Shown here piece by piece: positions 41,452 through 51,800 of a stretch of 64,000 bases of DNA. This DNA is from an uncultured Ignavibacteria bacterium (lineage in GTDB: Bacteria; Bacteroidota; Ignavibacteria; Tepidaquicellales; OLB5). Made by a program: the position numbers and the translations under genes. Position 1 is the stretch's first letter. Each line of letters begins with the position of its first letter. Location: contig CALMYL010000021.1 in the NCBI GenBank assembly GCA_937873695.1, forward strand, positions 142,423 through 206,422. The letters run 5' to 3'. The notes beneath the pieces were generated by a model, which was not told where the DNA came from, made no database searches, and saw nothing but the letters and a program-made list of their open reading frames with translations.

Positions 41452-42018
41452 TTAAAAAGCTTCCCCTAAACTGATCATTTCTTTTTCAACAAGTTCTGCG
41501 CCCCTGTTTAAAGCAGCCTCGTTTATTGGAAGGAGATTGTGATATCTTTCCGGCAAAACCTTTTTGAGTGCTTCCATAATGGATCTGATCTTAACAACCG
41601 GTTTTCTTTCAAGGTATGCGCCAAGCATTATCATGTTAAGTATTTTACTGTTTTTCATTTTTACTGCTTCTGTTGCAGCAGGTATTCCAATTACTTCAAT
41701 ATCTGTTCTTGTGCTTGGTTTAAAAATATTTGATGATTCGTATATAATCAACCCGCCCGGTTTGATCCTGGATTCAAACTTCTCCATAGATGGCTGATTC
41801 AATATGATGCCTGAATCAAATTCTGAAATTATGGGTGAGCTAATTTTGGTATCAGATAAAATTGCTATGCAGTTTGCAGTACCGCCGCGCATTTCCGGAC
41901 CATATGATGGCATCCAGGATATTTCCTTATTTTCAACCATACCTGCATATGCAAGCGTCATTCCCATAGAAAGGACACCCTGTCCTCCAAATCCGGCTAC
42001 TATGAGTTCTTCTAACAT
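41452..42018 (-). CDS. 2-oxoacid:ferredoxin oxidoreductase, gamma subunit
   Basis: The 188-residue subunit carries the pyruvate ferredoxin/flavodoxin oxidoreductase gamma-type domain (POR domain), with GFGGQGVLSMGMTLAYAGM at the N-terminus, then YGPEMRGGTANCIAILSD and LNMIMLGAYLERKP. It is the small catalytic-core partner that joins the alpha and beta subunits at 42916 and 42021. The complex oxidises a 2-oxoacid to acyl-CoA and CO2 and reduces ferredoxin. It starts 2 nt after the beta stop. The 2-oxoglutarate and branched-chain versions cannot be separated from this subunit. Confidence 0.9.
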   Translation of the reverse strand: MLEELIVAGFGGQGVLSMGMTLAYAGMVENKEISWMPSYGPEMRGGTANCIAILSDTKISSPIISEFDSGIILNQPSMEKFESRIKPGGLIIYESSNIFKPSTRTDIEVIGIPAATEAVKMKNSKILNMIMLGAYLERKPVVKIRSIMEALKKVLPERYHNLLPINEAALNRGAELVEKEMISLGEAF

Positions 42019-42020
42019 GA

Positions 42021-42926
42021 TTATTTTACCTCCTCAAGTAATTTCAGGTCTTCGCCTTTTGGTAATTTTATATCTCCCAGCGGAAAAGTTTTTATCATTT
42101 CGTCATCAATGAATTTGCTTGCTTCAATTGGTGTCATTTTCCAGTTAGAAGGGCAATTGCCGATTATCTCAACAAAGCTTGTTCCTTTTTTCAGTTTCTG
42201 GTATCTGAAAGCGTTCATCAGCGCCTTTTTTGCCTTTCTTACTGCAGTTGCTGAGTTCACAGCCTGCCTGGTAACATAAAATGCACCGGGTAAATGACTG
42301 ATAAGTTCAGATACCCTGATAGGTTCGCCGTAATCCATGACATCTCTTCCGAAAGGACTAGTAGTGGTTTTCATTCCAACCAGACTGGTTGGCGCCATCT
42401 GTCCGCTAGTCATTCCGTAAACGGCATTGTTCATAAATACGATGGTGATATTTTCACCCCGGTTTATTGTGTGCAGTGTTTCTGCAATGCCAATAGCGGC
42501 CAGGTCACCATCGCCCTGGTAGGTAAAAACATACCTGTCAGGCATAAGTCTCTTTATTCCCGTAGCGGTGGCACATGCTCTGCCGTGAGCCGCTTCAGAC
42601 ATATCAATATTCATATAATCGTACGCAAAAACCGCACAGCCAACAGGGGCTACGCCTATTGTTTCTTCCTGAATACCCAGTTCATCTACCACTTCCATCA
42701 CCAGTTTGTGTACCAGGCTGTGTGCGCATCCCGGGCAATAGTGCATAGAAACATCAACCATTGTCTTAGGTCTGTGATAAACCATTTCATATTCTTCATC
42801 CAGACATCTTGGTTTATCCGGTAATACGGCTTCAGTAATTTCTTTTTCAGAGGTTGTTTTTTCAGCTTTTGTATCTTTAGCAGTAATTAGCTGTTCTTCA
42901 ACCAGTAAATGTTCTTCAGAGCGCAT
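42021..42926 (-). CDS. 2-oxoacid:ferredoxin oxidoreductase, beta (thiamine diphosphate) subunit
   Basis: The 301-residue subunit binds thiamine diphosphate. YCPGCAHSLVHKLV at about 64-77 holds the first Cys pair, and VAPVGCAVFAYDYMN follows. The ThDP/Mg motif is QGDGDLAAIGIAETLHTINRGENITIVFMNNAVYGMTSGQ. The C-terminus is EDLKLLEEVK. An unusual N-terminal extension of about 55 residues (EQLITAKDTKAEKTTSEKEI) precedes the Pro-Lys-x-Met block, beyond the typical family start. Its ATG lies inside the end of the alpha gene, overlapping by 11 nt, so the two are coupled. Together with the other subunits it cleaves the 2-oxoacid at C1. Substrate specificity is inferred as branched-chain from the alpha subunit. 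Confidence 0.93.
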   Translation of the reverse strand: MRSEEHLLVEEQLITAKDTKAEKTTSEKEITEAVLPDKPRCLDEEYEMVYHRPKTMVDVSMHYCPGCAHSLVHKLVMEVVDELGIQEETIGVAPVGCAVFAYDYMNIDMSEAAHGRACATATGIKRLMPDRYVFTYQGDGDLAAIGIAETLHTINRGENITIVFMNNAVYGMTSGQMAPTSLVGMKTTTSPFGRDVMDYGEPIRVSELISHLPGAFYVTRQAVNSATAVRKAKKALMNAFRYQKLKKGTSFVEIIGNCPSNWKMTPIEASKFIDDEMIKTFPLGDIKLPKGEDLKLLEEVK

Positions 42927-43986
42927 GATTTTTCTTGATTAGATTTTCTAATTTATTTACTATTTCATCCGGGTTAGGTAACATGCCGCCAAGTCTACCG
43001 TAGAATTCAACAGGTACCTTACCGTTGACCGCCAGTTTCACATCTTCTATCATCTGACCGGAATTCAATTCAACTGTAAGCATAAGTTTCATTTTGTCAG
43101 CAAGTAAGTTCAGTTTTTCAGAGGGGAATGGGAACAAAGTGATTGGCCGCAACAATCCCACTTTTATTCCTTTCTCACGTGCCATGTTCACAGCTTTGTG
43201 GCATATCCTTGCGCATAATCCATATGCTACCATCAGGTACTCAGCGTCTTCTGTATTTATCTCTTCGAATCTAACTTCATTTTTCTTTACCTCTTCATAC
43301 TTTGCTATCAGTTTTTCATTGTGCTTCTCAAGCATTTCCGGTTTAATGTGCAGAGAAGTGATATAATTTCTTTCTCTGGTGGCCGGTTTGCCAACTGTTG
43401 CCCATGGTTTATCAACTTTATTTGGTTTAAATTTTCCAAATGTAACTTTTTCCATCATTTGCCCAATAGCGCCATCACTTAAGATCAAAACCGGGTTTCT
43501 GTATTTATCAGCAAGATCGAATCCCAGGAATACAAAATCAGCCATTTCCTGAACAGATGAAGGTGCGAGTACAATTAATCTGTAATCACCATGTCCACCG
43601 CCTTTGGTTGACTGGAAATAGTCACCCTGACCGGGCTGAATTGTCCCAAGTCCCGGACCGGCGCGGTTGACATTCACTATAAGGCACGGCAGTTCAGCGC
43701 CGGCAATATATGATATTCCTTCCTGCATTAAACTTATACCCGGTGATGATGAACTTGTCATTGAACGGAAGCCCGCGCCCGCAGCACCGTATATCATATT
43801 GATGGACGCAACTTCACTTTCTGCCTGTAATACTACTCCGCCTCTTCCGGGCATTTCTTTGGCGAGGTATTCCAGCACTTCTGACTGAGGAGTTATTGGG
43901 TAACCAAAATAAGCATCACAGCCGGCCTGTATTGCGGCTTCTGCCAACGCTTCGTTACCTTTCATTAATTTAGTTTCCATCTTCAT
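42916..43986 (-). CDS. vorB: 2-oxoacid:ferredoxin oxidoreductase, alpha subunit (VorB-type)
   Basis: The 356-residue alpha subunit matches the VorB group: KGNEALAEAAIQAGCDAYFGYPITPQSEVLEYLAKEMP, then QAESEVASINMIYGAAGAGFRSMTSSSSPGISLMQEGISYIAGAELPCLIVNVNRAGPGLGTIQPGQGDYFQSTKGGGHGDYRLIVLAP. These blocks form the pyrimidine-binding and transketolase C-terminal domains of the ThDP oxidoreductases. VorB-type enzymes act on branched-chain 2-oxoacids (2-oxoisovalerate); the specificity is by family resemblance only. It follows the ferredoxin-like gene (20-nt gap) and overlaps the beta gene. The product acyl-CoA could feed the ADP-forming synthetase at 37058. Confidence 0.92.
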   Translation of the reverse strand: MKMETKLMKGNEALAEAAIQAGCDAYFGYPITPQSEVLEYLAKEMPGRGGVVLQAESEVASINMIYGAAGAGFRSMTSSSSPGISLMQEGISYIAGAELPCLIVNVNRAGPGLGTIQPGQGDYFQSTKGGGHGDYRLIVLAPSSVQEMADFVFLGFDLADKYRNPVLILSDGAIGQMMEKVTFGKFKPNKVDKPWATVGKPATRERNYITSLHIKPEMLEKHNEKLIAKYEEVKKNEVRFEEINTEDAEYLMVAYGLCARICHKAVNMAREKGIKVGLLRPITLFPFPSEKLNLLADKMKLMLTVELNSGQMIEDVKLAVNGKVPVEFYGRLGGMLPNPDEIVNKLENLIKKNHAL

Positions 43987-44006
43987 AAAAATTAGAGTTA
44001 AAATTG

Positions 44007-44381
44007 TTAAATATAATCCATATGACTTAAATCATCGTAAGCGGGTGAGGTTATGATTGCCTTTATTTCTTCCTTAATATTCTTCGGAGTGATATCTTCG
44101 CGTTTCGCATTCTTTTTCGGGTTAGTTCTGTAGACAGTAATGATCGCATCGGGACAAACCAGTGCGCAGTTTACACAGCCTGTGCAAAGGTCGTTATTAG
44201 CAATTATATACCGGTAACCTTTTATGTTAATAGTATCAGAAAGTGTCAGAGCATTTTCTTTGCATGCCGTCCTGCAAAGCTCACATCCTTTGCATTTTGA
44301 AATTTCAATTTCCACCATGCCTTTAACTTTTCTTTCTTTTACCGGGGAAGTTTTTTCTGGTGATTTAGCAGTTGTATCCAT
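44007..44381 (-). CDS. 2-oxoacid:ferredoxin oxidoreductase, delta (2[4Fe-4S]) subunit
   Basis: The 124-residue ferredoxin-like protein has two [4Fe-4S] sites: CKGCELCRTACKENALTL at about 34-51 and CTGCVNCALVCPDAIITV at about 76-93. An N-terminal lead (MDTTAKSPEKTSPVKERKVKGMVEIEIS) and a C-terminal tail of about 30 residues flank them. It is the first gene of the four-gene operon and passes electrons from the ThDP subunits to free ferredoxin. Loop spacing C-x2-C-x2-C-x3-C is canonical for both clusters. It lies about 150 nt downstream of the strong terminator at 44523, so the operon promoter should be in 44382-44520. Confidence 0.92.
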   Translation of the reverse strand: MDTTAKSPEKTSPVKERKVKGMVEIEISKCKGCELCRTACKENALTLSDTINIKGYRYIIANNDLCTGCVNCALVCPDAIITVYRTNPKKNAKREDITPKNIKEEIKAIITSPAYDDLSHMDYI

Positions 44382-44522
44382 TTTTTTGATTTTAAATGGT
44401 TAGAAATTATACAAAAATGCCACAGAAACCCCCAAAATCCTATTACCTGTATCATATGGAAATATGATATTTATCACAAATTTTGAATGAAAAAATTGAA
44501 ATTTGGCGTAATTTTTTGGACA

Positions 44523-44555
44523 AAAAAATAATGGGACCCGGATATGAGTCCCATT
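44523..44555 (-). terminator. Strong minus-strand terminator in a gene-free region
   Basis: AATGGGAC and GTCCCATT form a perfect 8-bp stem with a 10-nt loop. On the minus strand a run of T follows. No protein gene ends close to it: the nearest minus-strand gene stops 330 nt upstream at 44885. Confidence 0.8.
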
Positions 44556-44884
44556 AATTGAAAGGTTGTACCTTATGATAAAAAAGACCGGGATTCCGTA
44601 TTATAGATCAGTTCGCATTTGAACCAGGCTTTTTTTCCGGAAAAGTCATTTCAACCCATTGAATGACTTGTAGTAGATTTTCTTAGAGTTATTTAAATTA
44701 TTAAATGTACCCGTCGAAGCCTTTTTCGCTCGTTTAAGAGAGCATTTCTTTCAGAATCTCAACGATCTTTCCTGCGCTACAAAAATGATAAATTTAATTT
44801 CCTAAAAAAATAATCTGCATCATTTCAGGATATGATTTTTATCCATTTTGATATACCGGATTATTTTTATCAATAGCTTTTGAT
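44556..44884 (-). other. Gene-free stretch that may hold a non-coding RNA or long 3' region
   Basis: No reading frame with a start codon and useful length is present on either strand. Frames are short: one gives FCSAGKIVEILKEMLS then a stop, with no start. A strong hairpin AAGTCATT-CAA ... TTGAAATGACTT lies at about 44642-44672. The stretch ends at the minus-strand terminator at 44523. It could be the 3' end of the 44885 gene transcript or a separate small RNA. No known RNA family was recognised. Confidence 0.35.
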
Positions 44885-45079
44885 CTATCTCTTTCTGCCC
44901 CTGCCTATGCCAAGGGGCTGATCTTCTTCCTCTTTGTATTCAATGAGGAATGAAAGCAAAAGCCAAAGAACCCCCACTGCCGTAACAAAAATACCGTAAG
45001 ATGCATTAATAATGATCAATATTATTCCCAAAATTATGAAAAATGAAGGCAATATTATTGACAAAAATAATGTGCGCAT
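44885..45079 (-). CDS. Small two-helix membrane protein
   Basis: The protein of 64 residues is read from ATG at 45079, which has AGGAGG at perfect spacing upstream; a longer frame beginning at 45157 ignores that site. It begins MRTLFLSIILPSFFIILGIILIIINASYGIFVTAVGVLWLLLSFLI, two membrane helices joined by a short loop. The tail, EYKEEEDQPLGIGRGRKR, is strongly charged and ends basic, so it probably sits in the cytosol. No family recognised. It lies between the DUF1761 gene (86 nt upstream) and the gene-free stretch. Small size and strong ribosome site suggest a real, well-translated protein. Confidence 0.75.
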   Translation of the reverse strand: MRTLFLSIILPSFFIILGIILIIINASYGIFVTAVGVLWLLLSFLIEYKEEEDQPLGIGRGRKR

Positions 45080-45164
45080 AATAACCTCCTCTAATATGTT
45101 ATTACTCTTACTTAATAAAACAGCATAACAGATATTAAAGTTCAGTAATGCAGGCAAATCTCTT

Positions 45165-45584
45165 TTACCAAATTGCCAGGAATCCCCCCATAATTGTAAT
45201 AGATATCAATTGGTAGATAATGAACAGAAGGTACAGCATTTTAGGCCTGCTTTCATACATATAACCGGGTATCACTGTTGTGACGACGAAGCCAAGCCAT
45301 ACCCAGAAGCCGATCATAACGCCCTGGGAGAAGGTATTCACCATACTGAACTTGACAAGGTGTGCCAGCACATAAGCGAACACAAGTGAAGCTATGGTGT
45401 TAACAACATATGTCATTCCCATTGATGCTGAAGAGAAACCCTGTTTCAGCTCTTCTTCAGTTTTGCCCATTGAGCGCATCCACAGTTTACCTGTAACGAG
45501 CGGCGAGTACCATAATGCGCCGAGCGCCATATTAATTATGCCGGCAATAATAACCGGCACCAGATTCAGATTAGGATCAGGCAT
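45165..45584 (-). CDS. DUF1761-family membrane protein
   Basis: The 139-residue integral membrane protein has about four helices: LVPVIIAGIINMALGALWYSPLVTGKLW, YVVNTIASLVFAYVLAHLVKF, GVMIGFWVWLGFVVTTVIPGYMYE and MLYLLFIIYQLISITIMGGFLAIW. The ALGALWYSPLVTGKLWM block and the W-x-G-F-V segment are typical of DUF1761, whose function is unknown. It starts at ATG 45584 and shares direction with the small membrane protein at 44885; the giant surface protein at 45808 is divergent across about 220 nt. Nothing in the sequence suggests a substrate. Confidence 0.85.
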   Translation of the reverse strand: MPDPNLNLVPVIIAGIINMALGALWYSPLVTGKLWMRSMGKTEEELKQGFSSASMGMTYVVNTIASLVFAYVLAHLVKFSMVNTFSQGVMIGFWVWLGFVVTTVIPGYMYESRPKMLYLLFIIYQLISITIMGGFLAIW

Positions 45585-45807
45585 ATGATTTATTTAAGTT
45601 ATAGAAATTCAGTTAATTGTTATTACAAAATATGTATTAATGTTTCATCAAACAACACTATTTTGCTTTTGCATTTAACGATGCTGCATATTTAACCGGG
45701 CTACTAAAACCCGCGAATAAATAATTGACTTTTTACAGGTTTCATTAACAATTATTATTACAAGTCCATTTTCATCCGGCACCACAATTTAAACTCCGGA
45801 GGCTGAG

Positions 45808-48800
45808 ATGAAAAAAGTATACCCGCTTTCTTTTATTCCTTTTTATTATTCCAGAATTTTTCTTTTGTTTACTGCAGTTTTATTGATGAACTTTAATCAA
45901 AAGGCGTTCAGCCAGGCAGGGTGGATTCCGCAAAGCTCACCTATAAGTTCTGATATTGTTTCTGTCAGTTTTATAAATGCGCTTACAGGATATGCTGTTG
46001 GCGGAACAAAATTAATCAAAACCACAAACGGCGGGGCGCAATGGTATATTCTGGATTCCGCATTTATTTCGGCTAATTATTCAAGTGTTAAATTTATTGA
46101 TGCTTCAACAGGGTTTGTTGGTTTTGCTCAATACGGAATTTATGTCACTACTAATGCGGGATCAAACTGGGCAAAGGTAATTGAGTTTTCCAATTCTACT
46201 CAGATGGGTTTTGTTGACGATAATTATGGCTGGATTTTCGATTATGGCAGTATATATTTGAGCGTAAACAGAGGTGTCTCATGGAGTGCGGGCGGTTCAT
46301 ACCCGGCTTCGCATGGTGGTGCAACAGGAGGATCTATAGGAAGCAGGAATTTTGGTGTTGCTGTTGGGAATTTTGATGATTTTATGCATAGCAAAATGTA
46401 TATGTATATCTGGAAGAGTCTTGATGGCGGCAGTTCGTGGGAATGCGTTTCAGGGAATGTATATGGAGATCCTTGTGCATATGTTGTTGTATATGGATTC
46501 AGGCCACCGCCATTATTTACAAGATCATATGTTGTTGATGATTACACTGCATTTTTATATGGAGGCAGCCAGAATTACAGAAGTGACAATTCAGGTTCAA
46601 GCTGGTCAAGTTTCAGTACGGGCAGTTCTGTATCGGGTTTTGAATTTGTAAATCACAGCACAGGCTATTCTTTTGGCGGTACCGGAACTATTGAATATAC
46701 AACTACAGGAGGAAATTCCTGGTATCAGCAAACTATACCGGTATCATCTTCAGTTAGCGGTTTAGATATGTTGAACAGCGTTACAGGCTGGGCAGTAGGC
46801 AGCGCAGGAACAATTTTAAAGACTACTACAGGCGGTTTAACTTTGCCTCTGGCTCCATCTTTAATTTCACCTGCCGATAACGCGACAGGGATACAGTTAA
46901 CCGCACTACTTGACTGGGATGATAATTTGCTGCCTGTCAATTACAGGATACAGCTCTCTTCTGATGCAAATTTCAGTACTATATTACATGATAACAGCAC
47001 TCTGGTCGCCTCACAGTATAATGTACCTGCCGGAATACTAACTTATAATACGGTTTACTACTGGAGGGTTGCTGCAAGAAATAATGTTGATTGGGGTCCG
47101 TTTTCTGCGGGCAGAAGTTTCAGAACATTCTTTATGCCGGGTCAGGTAACTCTGACTAGTCCGCTTAACAACTCTATAGAACAGCCAACCAATATCACAT
47201 TTTACTGGAAGAAACCGATTGAGACTCTGTCTGGTCCATTTATGAGTTCTCTTCTAAGAAATGATAAAACATCTGAACCGGTTCTGATAAAAGGTGTTTC
47301 TGGGAATGATGCAATTATTAAATATTGGTTTGAACTGACCACAGATACAGTAACACTAGCAGGCTTAATTACAGATAACAATATTTATGATACGACGAGA
47401 TATGTTTCAGGTTTAAGCAGGGGAATTTCATATTACTGGCGAGTGAAAGCTAATAATGATCTTGGCTGGGGACCATTTAGTAACTGGTGGAAATTTACTA
47501 CAATAGTTGGGCCGCCGCAACCACCGGAATTGATCAGTCCGCCTAATTCTTCCCTGGCACAGTTCATGAATCTGCAGTTTACATGGAATAGATCAGTTGA
47601 GATAACTGCAAAACCGCTTACAGATAATATTACAAAAATACCCGTAAAGCAAACTTTTCTGAATATCGGTGATGCAATTTCTGCCTATTGGTTTGAAATT
47701 ACAGAAGATACAATTACTTATGCCGGACTTATCAAAGATTCAACCTTGACAGATACTACAAAATCCATGAGTTTATCTTTAAATTCAAAAACATATTATT
47801 GGAGGGTTAAGGCCAAAAATGAGACCGGTTGGGGAGCATTCGGCCAGTGGTGGAGGTTTATTACTATTCCTGCGCAGTATAATTGGGAATTGGGTGCAAG
47901 CAGCATTTCTGAAACCAATACCGGTATTTTTTTCCTGACTCCGCAAAATGGTTGGATATGTTCAAGAAGTGGTAACCCGTATAAAGTCTTCAGAACTTCT
48001 GATGGTGGTACAAGCTGGAATGGTAATTCAGATTATCCGGGTTATATGAATGCAAATGCAATTAGCTTTTCTAATGTGAATAACGGAATCATTGCAAGCG
48101 GGCCTCATTACAGTCAGTTGTATCCTGAATGGTCTTCCTGGGATGGAGGTGCTACCTGGAATGGCACGGCTTACATTTACGGATTTATTGAAACTAACTT
48201 CAGATCGGTAACTTATTTTGGCGGGGCAAACTGGTTTTGCGGTACTCTCAGGGCTAACATTAGCAGCCCTGAGTATTCATTCATAAGTTCAAATCCAACA
48301 TACGCACCTTCATTGGGTCATTCAATTCCTTTAAACAGGATCAGAGCAGGTAAGAATGCACCGTGGACAGTAGGAAACCAGGGATTGGTTTATCGCAGCA
48401 CAGTATCATGCGGTGTGGGTGATGCCTCTGTAAATCTGACCGGAGTAAGTTTTAATGATGATAATACGGGCTTTGTTGTCGGTGGAAACAGAATATATAA
48501 ATCTACAAATAACGGCGGCAGTTGGTTTAGATTGTATCCACTAAGTGATCAGACGAATTACAGTGATGTTTATTTTGCTAATAAAGATACAGGTTGGGTT
48601 GCGTGCTCTTTGGCAGGTGAAGGTGTGATACTTGGAACCACGAACAGCGGCGCTGTATGGACTGTTCAATATAATGGTCCGTATGCCGGCAGTGAATTCT
48701 CTTTTGTGGAAAAAAAATATGGCTGGCTATTATGCGGCAATTCTGTTTTAAGAACGACTAATGTCGCATCTCAGCAGAATCCACCGCCGGTATTACTTCT

Positions 48801-51800
48801 ACCGGCTAATGGAGCAGCGGCGCAATCCTTGACACCGCAGCTGGACTGGCAGGACGCTTTGAACTCCGTTAATTACAGAGTACAGCTCTCGGCTGATTCG
48901 CTGTTTACGGGATTCATAATTGATGACAGTACTATAATCGTTTCAAGTTATGATGTTCAACCGGGTATCCTTCAAAATTATACACAATATTACTGGCGGG
49001 TCGCTGCAAAGAACTCTGCTTCATGGAGTGAATTTTCTTCGGCATTCAGTTTCAGAACGTTTGGAGCTCCGAATAGTGTTTTATTAAACTATCCGCCAAA
49101 TAATGCATCAGGTGTCAGTGCTTCTCTAACTTTTAACTGGTTCACTGCATTGCCAACAAAGAAAACAGACAAACGCACTGTTACAGAAAATGTAAATTTG
49201 TTAAAAGATGCTGCAGGCAATTTATCGATCGGTAATTACTGGTTTGAACTTACCAGGGATACTGTTAATTTGACAGATCTTGTTACTGATACATTATTAA
49301 CAGATACTACTAAAGCTGTCAGCGGATTGATCTTCAGCAATTCTTACTATTGGCGTGTAAAAGCTCATAATGAAGCAGGCTGGGGAGCATTCAGTCCATG
49401 GTGGAAGTTCACAACAACAAGCGGAGCGCCTGTTTTGCAGCAGCCTGTTAACAATCAGACCGAAGTACAGGTTACTCCGCTGCTTAACTGGAGCGATGTT
49501 GCCGGGGCACTTAAGTACAGAGTGCAGGTTTCTGCTTTCAGTAATTTTTCCGTGTTATGGCTTGATGACAGTTCTTCAACAGAATCGCAATTACAAGTAC
49601 CAAACGGTATCCTTGCATACAACTCTTTATATTACTGGCGGGTAAAAACAAGGAACGTAGCAGGGTGGGGTGATTATCAGGCTCCAATTAGATTCTTTAC
49701 ACAGGTGGTCCCGCCGCCTCCTGTTCCGGTTTTGAGTGCACCTGCAAATGGAGCAACGGGAGTTGAGTTAACACCTCTTTTGAACTGGAATGATGTTACC
49801 GGAAGCACAAAGTACAGAGTGCAGGTCTCTTTATCCTCTGATTTTAGCTCTGTATTGATTGATGACAGCAGTATGGTTGTTTCTGAATATCTGTTAGCAG
49901 CGGGCATACTGAATAGTTATACTCAATATTTCTGGCGTACAGCTGTTAAAGGCAGTTCAAGCTGGAGTTCATTTTCTTCAGCATGGAATTTTACTACACT
50001 GGGAACCCCTCAGGCTGTTGTTTTATACAGTCCGGTAAACAATGCAGAAGCTCAGCAGACGGATATCACCTTTGTGTGGTACAAAGCATCAGAAATTCCG
50101 GGTATGAAAGTTTCGGTGAAAAGTTCCGGCTTTATGATAAACAGAACCAAAGATGTTTCTTTGGGCGGAGTTGATGCCATCAGTCTTTATAACTTTGAAC
50201 TCACCGCTGATACAGTAACACTTTCCGGTATAATAAGTGATTCATCACTGACCGATACAGTGAAGTATGTTTCGGGTTTAGCCGCAAACACTTCATATTA
50301 CTGGAGAGTAAGAGCAAAAAATAATATCGGTTGGGGTGCCTTTAGTATGTGGTGGAAACTTACTACTATGGACAATACACCACCGCCGGCACCGGTGTTG
50401 ATTTCACCTGTAAATAATGCTTCGAATATTTCAGTGAAACCTGTGCTTGATTGGAGCGATGTACCCGGCTGTGAAAAATACAGAGTGCAGGTTTCTGCAT
50501 TTAGTAATTTTTCTGTATTATGGATAGATGACAGTAATTCTGTTACTTCTCAATTCCAGGTTCAGAACGGAATACTTGCATACAACTCAGCTTATTACTG
50601 GCGGGTTAGAGCGAAAAACAGCTATGGATGGGGCGGATACCAGGCAGCGCCATATAGATTTTTCACTTTGGTAACACCTCCGCCATCTGCTCCGGTTCTG
50701 TTATCACCGGCAAATGGTGCTGTTGGAGTGCTGCTCAATCCAATGCTTGACTGGAATAATGTAAGCGGTGCCCTTAAATACAGGCTGCAGGTATCTGCAA
50801 TGCCTGATTTCAGCACTTTTTTAATTGATGACAGCAGTTTGACTAATTCAGAATTCAATGTTCCTGCAGGTATTCTTGGCAGCAGCAGTACTTATTATTG
50901 GAAAGCGGCCGCCAAAGATAATACGGCGTGGGGAGATTTTTCTGCAGCGTGGAATTTTACGACTTTAGGTTTACCGCAGCCAGTTGTTTTAAATTACCCG
51001 CTGAATAATGCTGTGGAGCAGCCGCTGAATATAACATTTAACTGGCATATGGCTGAAGAGCTTTTTGGCAAACTGAACAAAAGTCATGAGCGTCAAAATA
51101 ACAGCTCAAAAATATTAGTTAGCTCTTTAAGTAATGGACCAAGTGCTATAAGCGCTTACTGGTTTGAAATGACCACTGATACTCTGACGATGACAGGTCT
51201 TGTAAGAGACACATTATTAACTGATACCCTGAAGAATGTGAACGGGCTCAGTTCGAATACAGCCTATTTCTGGCGGGTTAAGGCAGCAAATGAAATTGGG
51301 TGGGGCGCATTCAGCGAATGGTGGAAATTCACCACCTCAAGCGGTTTGCCTCCGGTGCCGCCTGTGCAAATCTACCCGTTGAACAATGCACAAAACATTT
51401 CAGTAACACCTCAGCTTGACTGGAGCGATGTTTCAGGCGCACAAAAATACAGGCTGCAGGTATCGGCATTAAGTAATTTCTCTGTGTTGTGGATAGATGA
51501 CAGCAGTTTAACAACTTCCTCATACCAGGTCAATAACGGCGTTCTTGCTTATAATTCTGTTTATTATTGGCGCATCAAGGCAAAGAATACTGCGGGGTGG
51601 GGCAACTACCAGACTTCACCTTACAGATTCTTTACAATGATAATTCCGCCGCCGGCAGCCCCGGTACTTCTGAGCCCTGCAAACGGGGCAACCGGAATTT
51701 CGTTAACGCCATTGCTTGATTGGAACGACGTAAGCGGTTCAGTCAAATACAGGATTATGCTGGCTTCAGACAGCGGATTTACAAACATTCTTGCAGATGA

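Noticed and set aside
42294..42824. A 176-codon plus-strand frame opposite the oxidoreductase beta subunit
   Set aside because: The minus-strand gene has full ThDP motifs and fits the operon; the plus frame has no recognisable features.
44620..44884. A possible tmRNA, because the minus strand contains GGCTTCGACGGGTAC
   Set aside because: No alanine tRNA-like end, no G-rich start and no tag-peptide frame at the right place were found.
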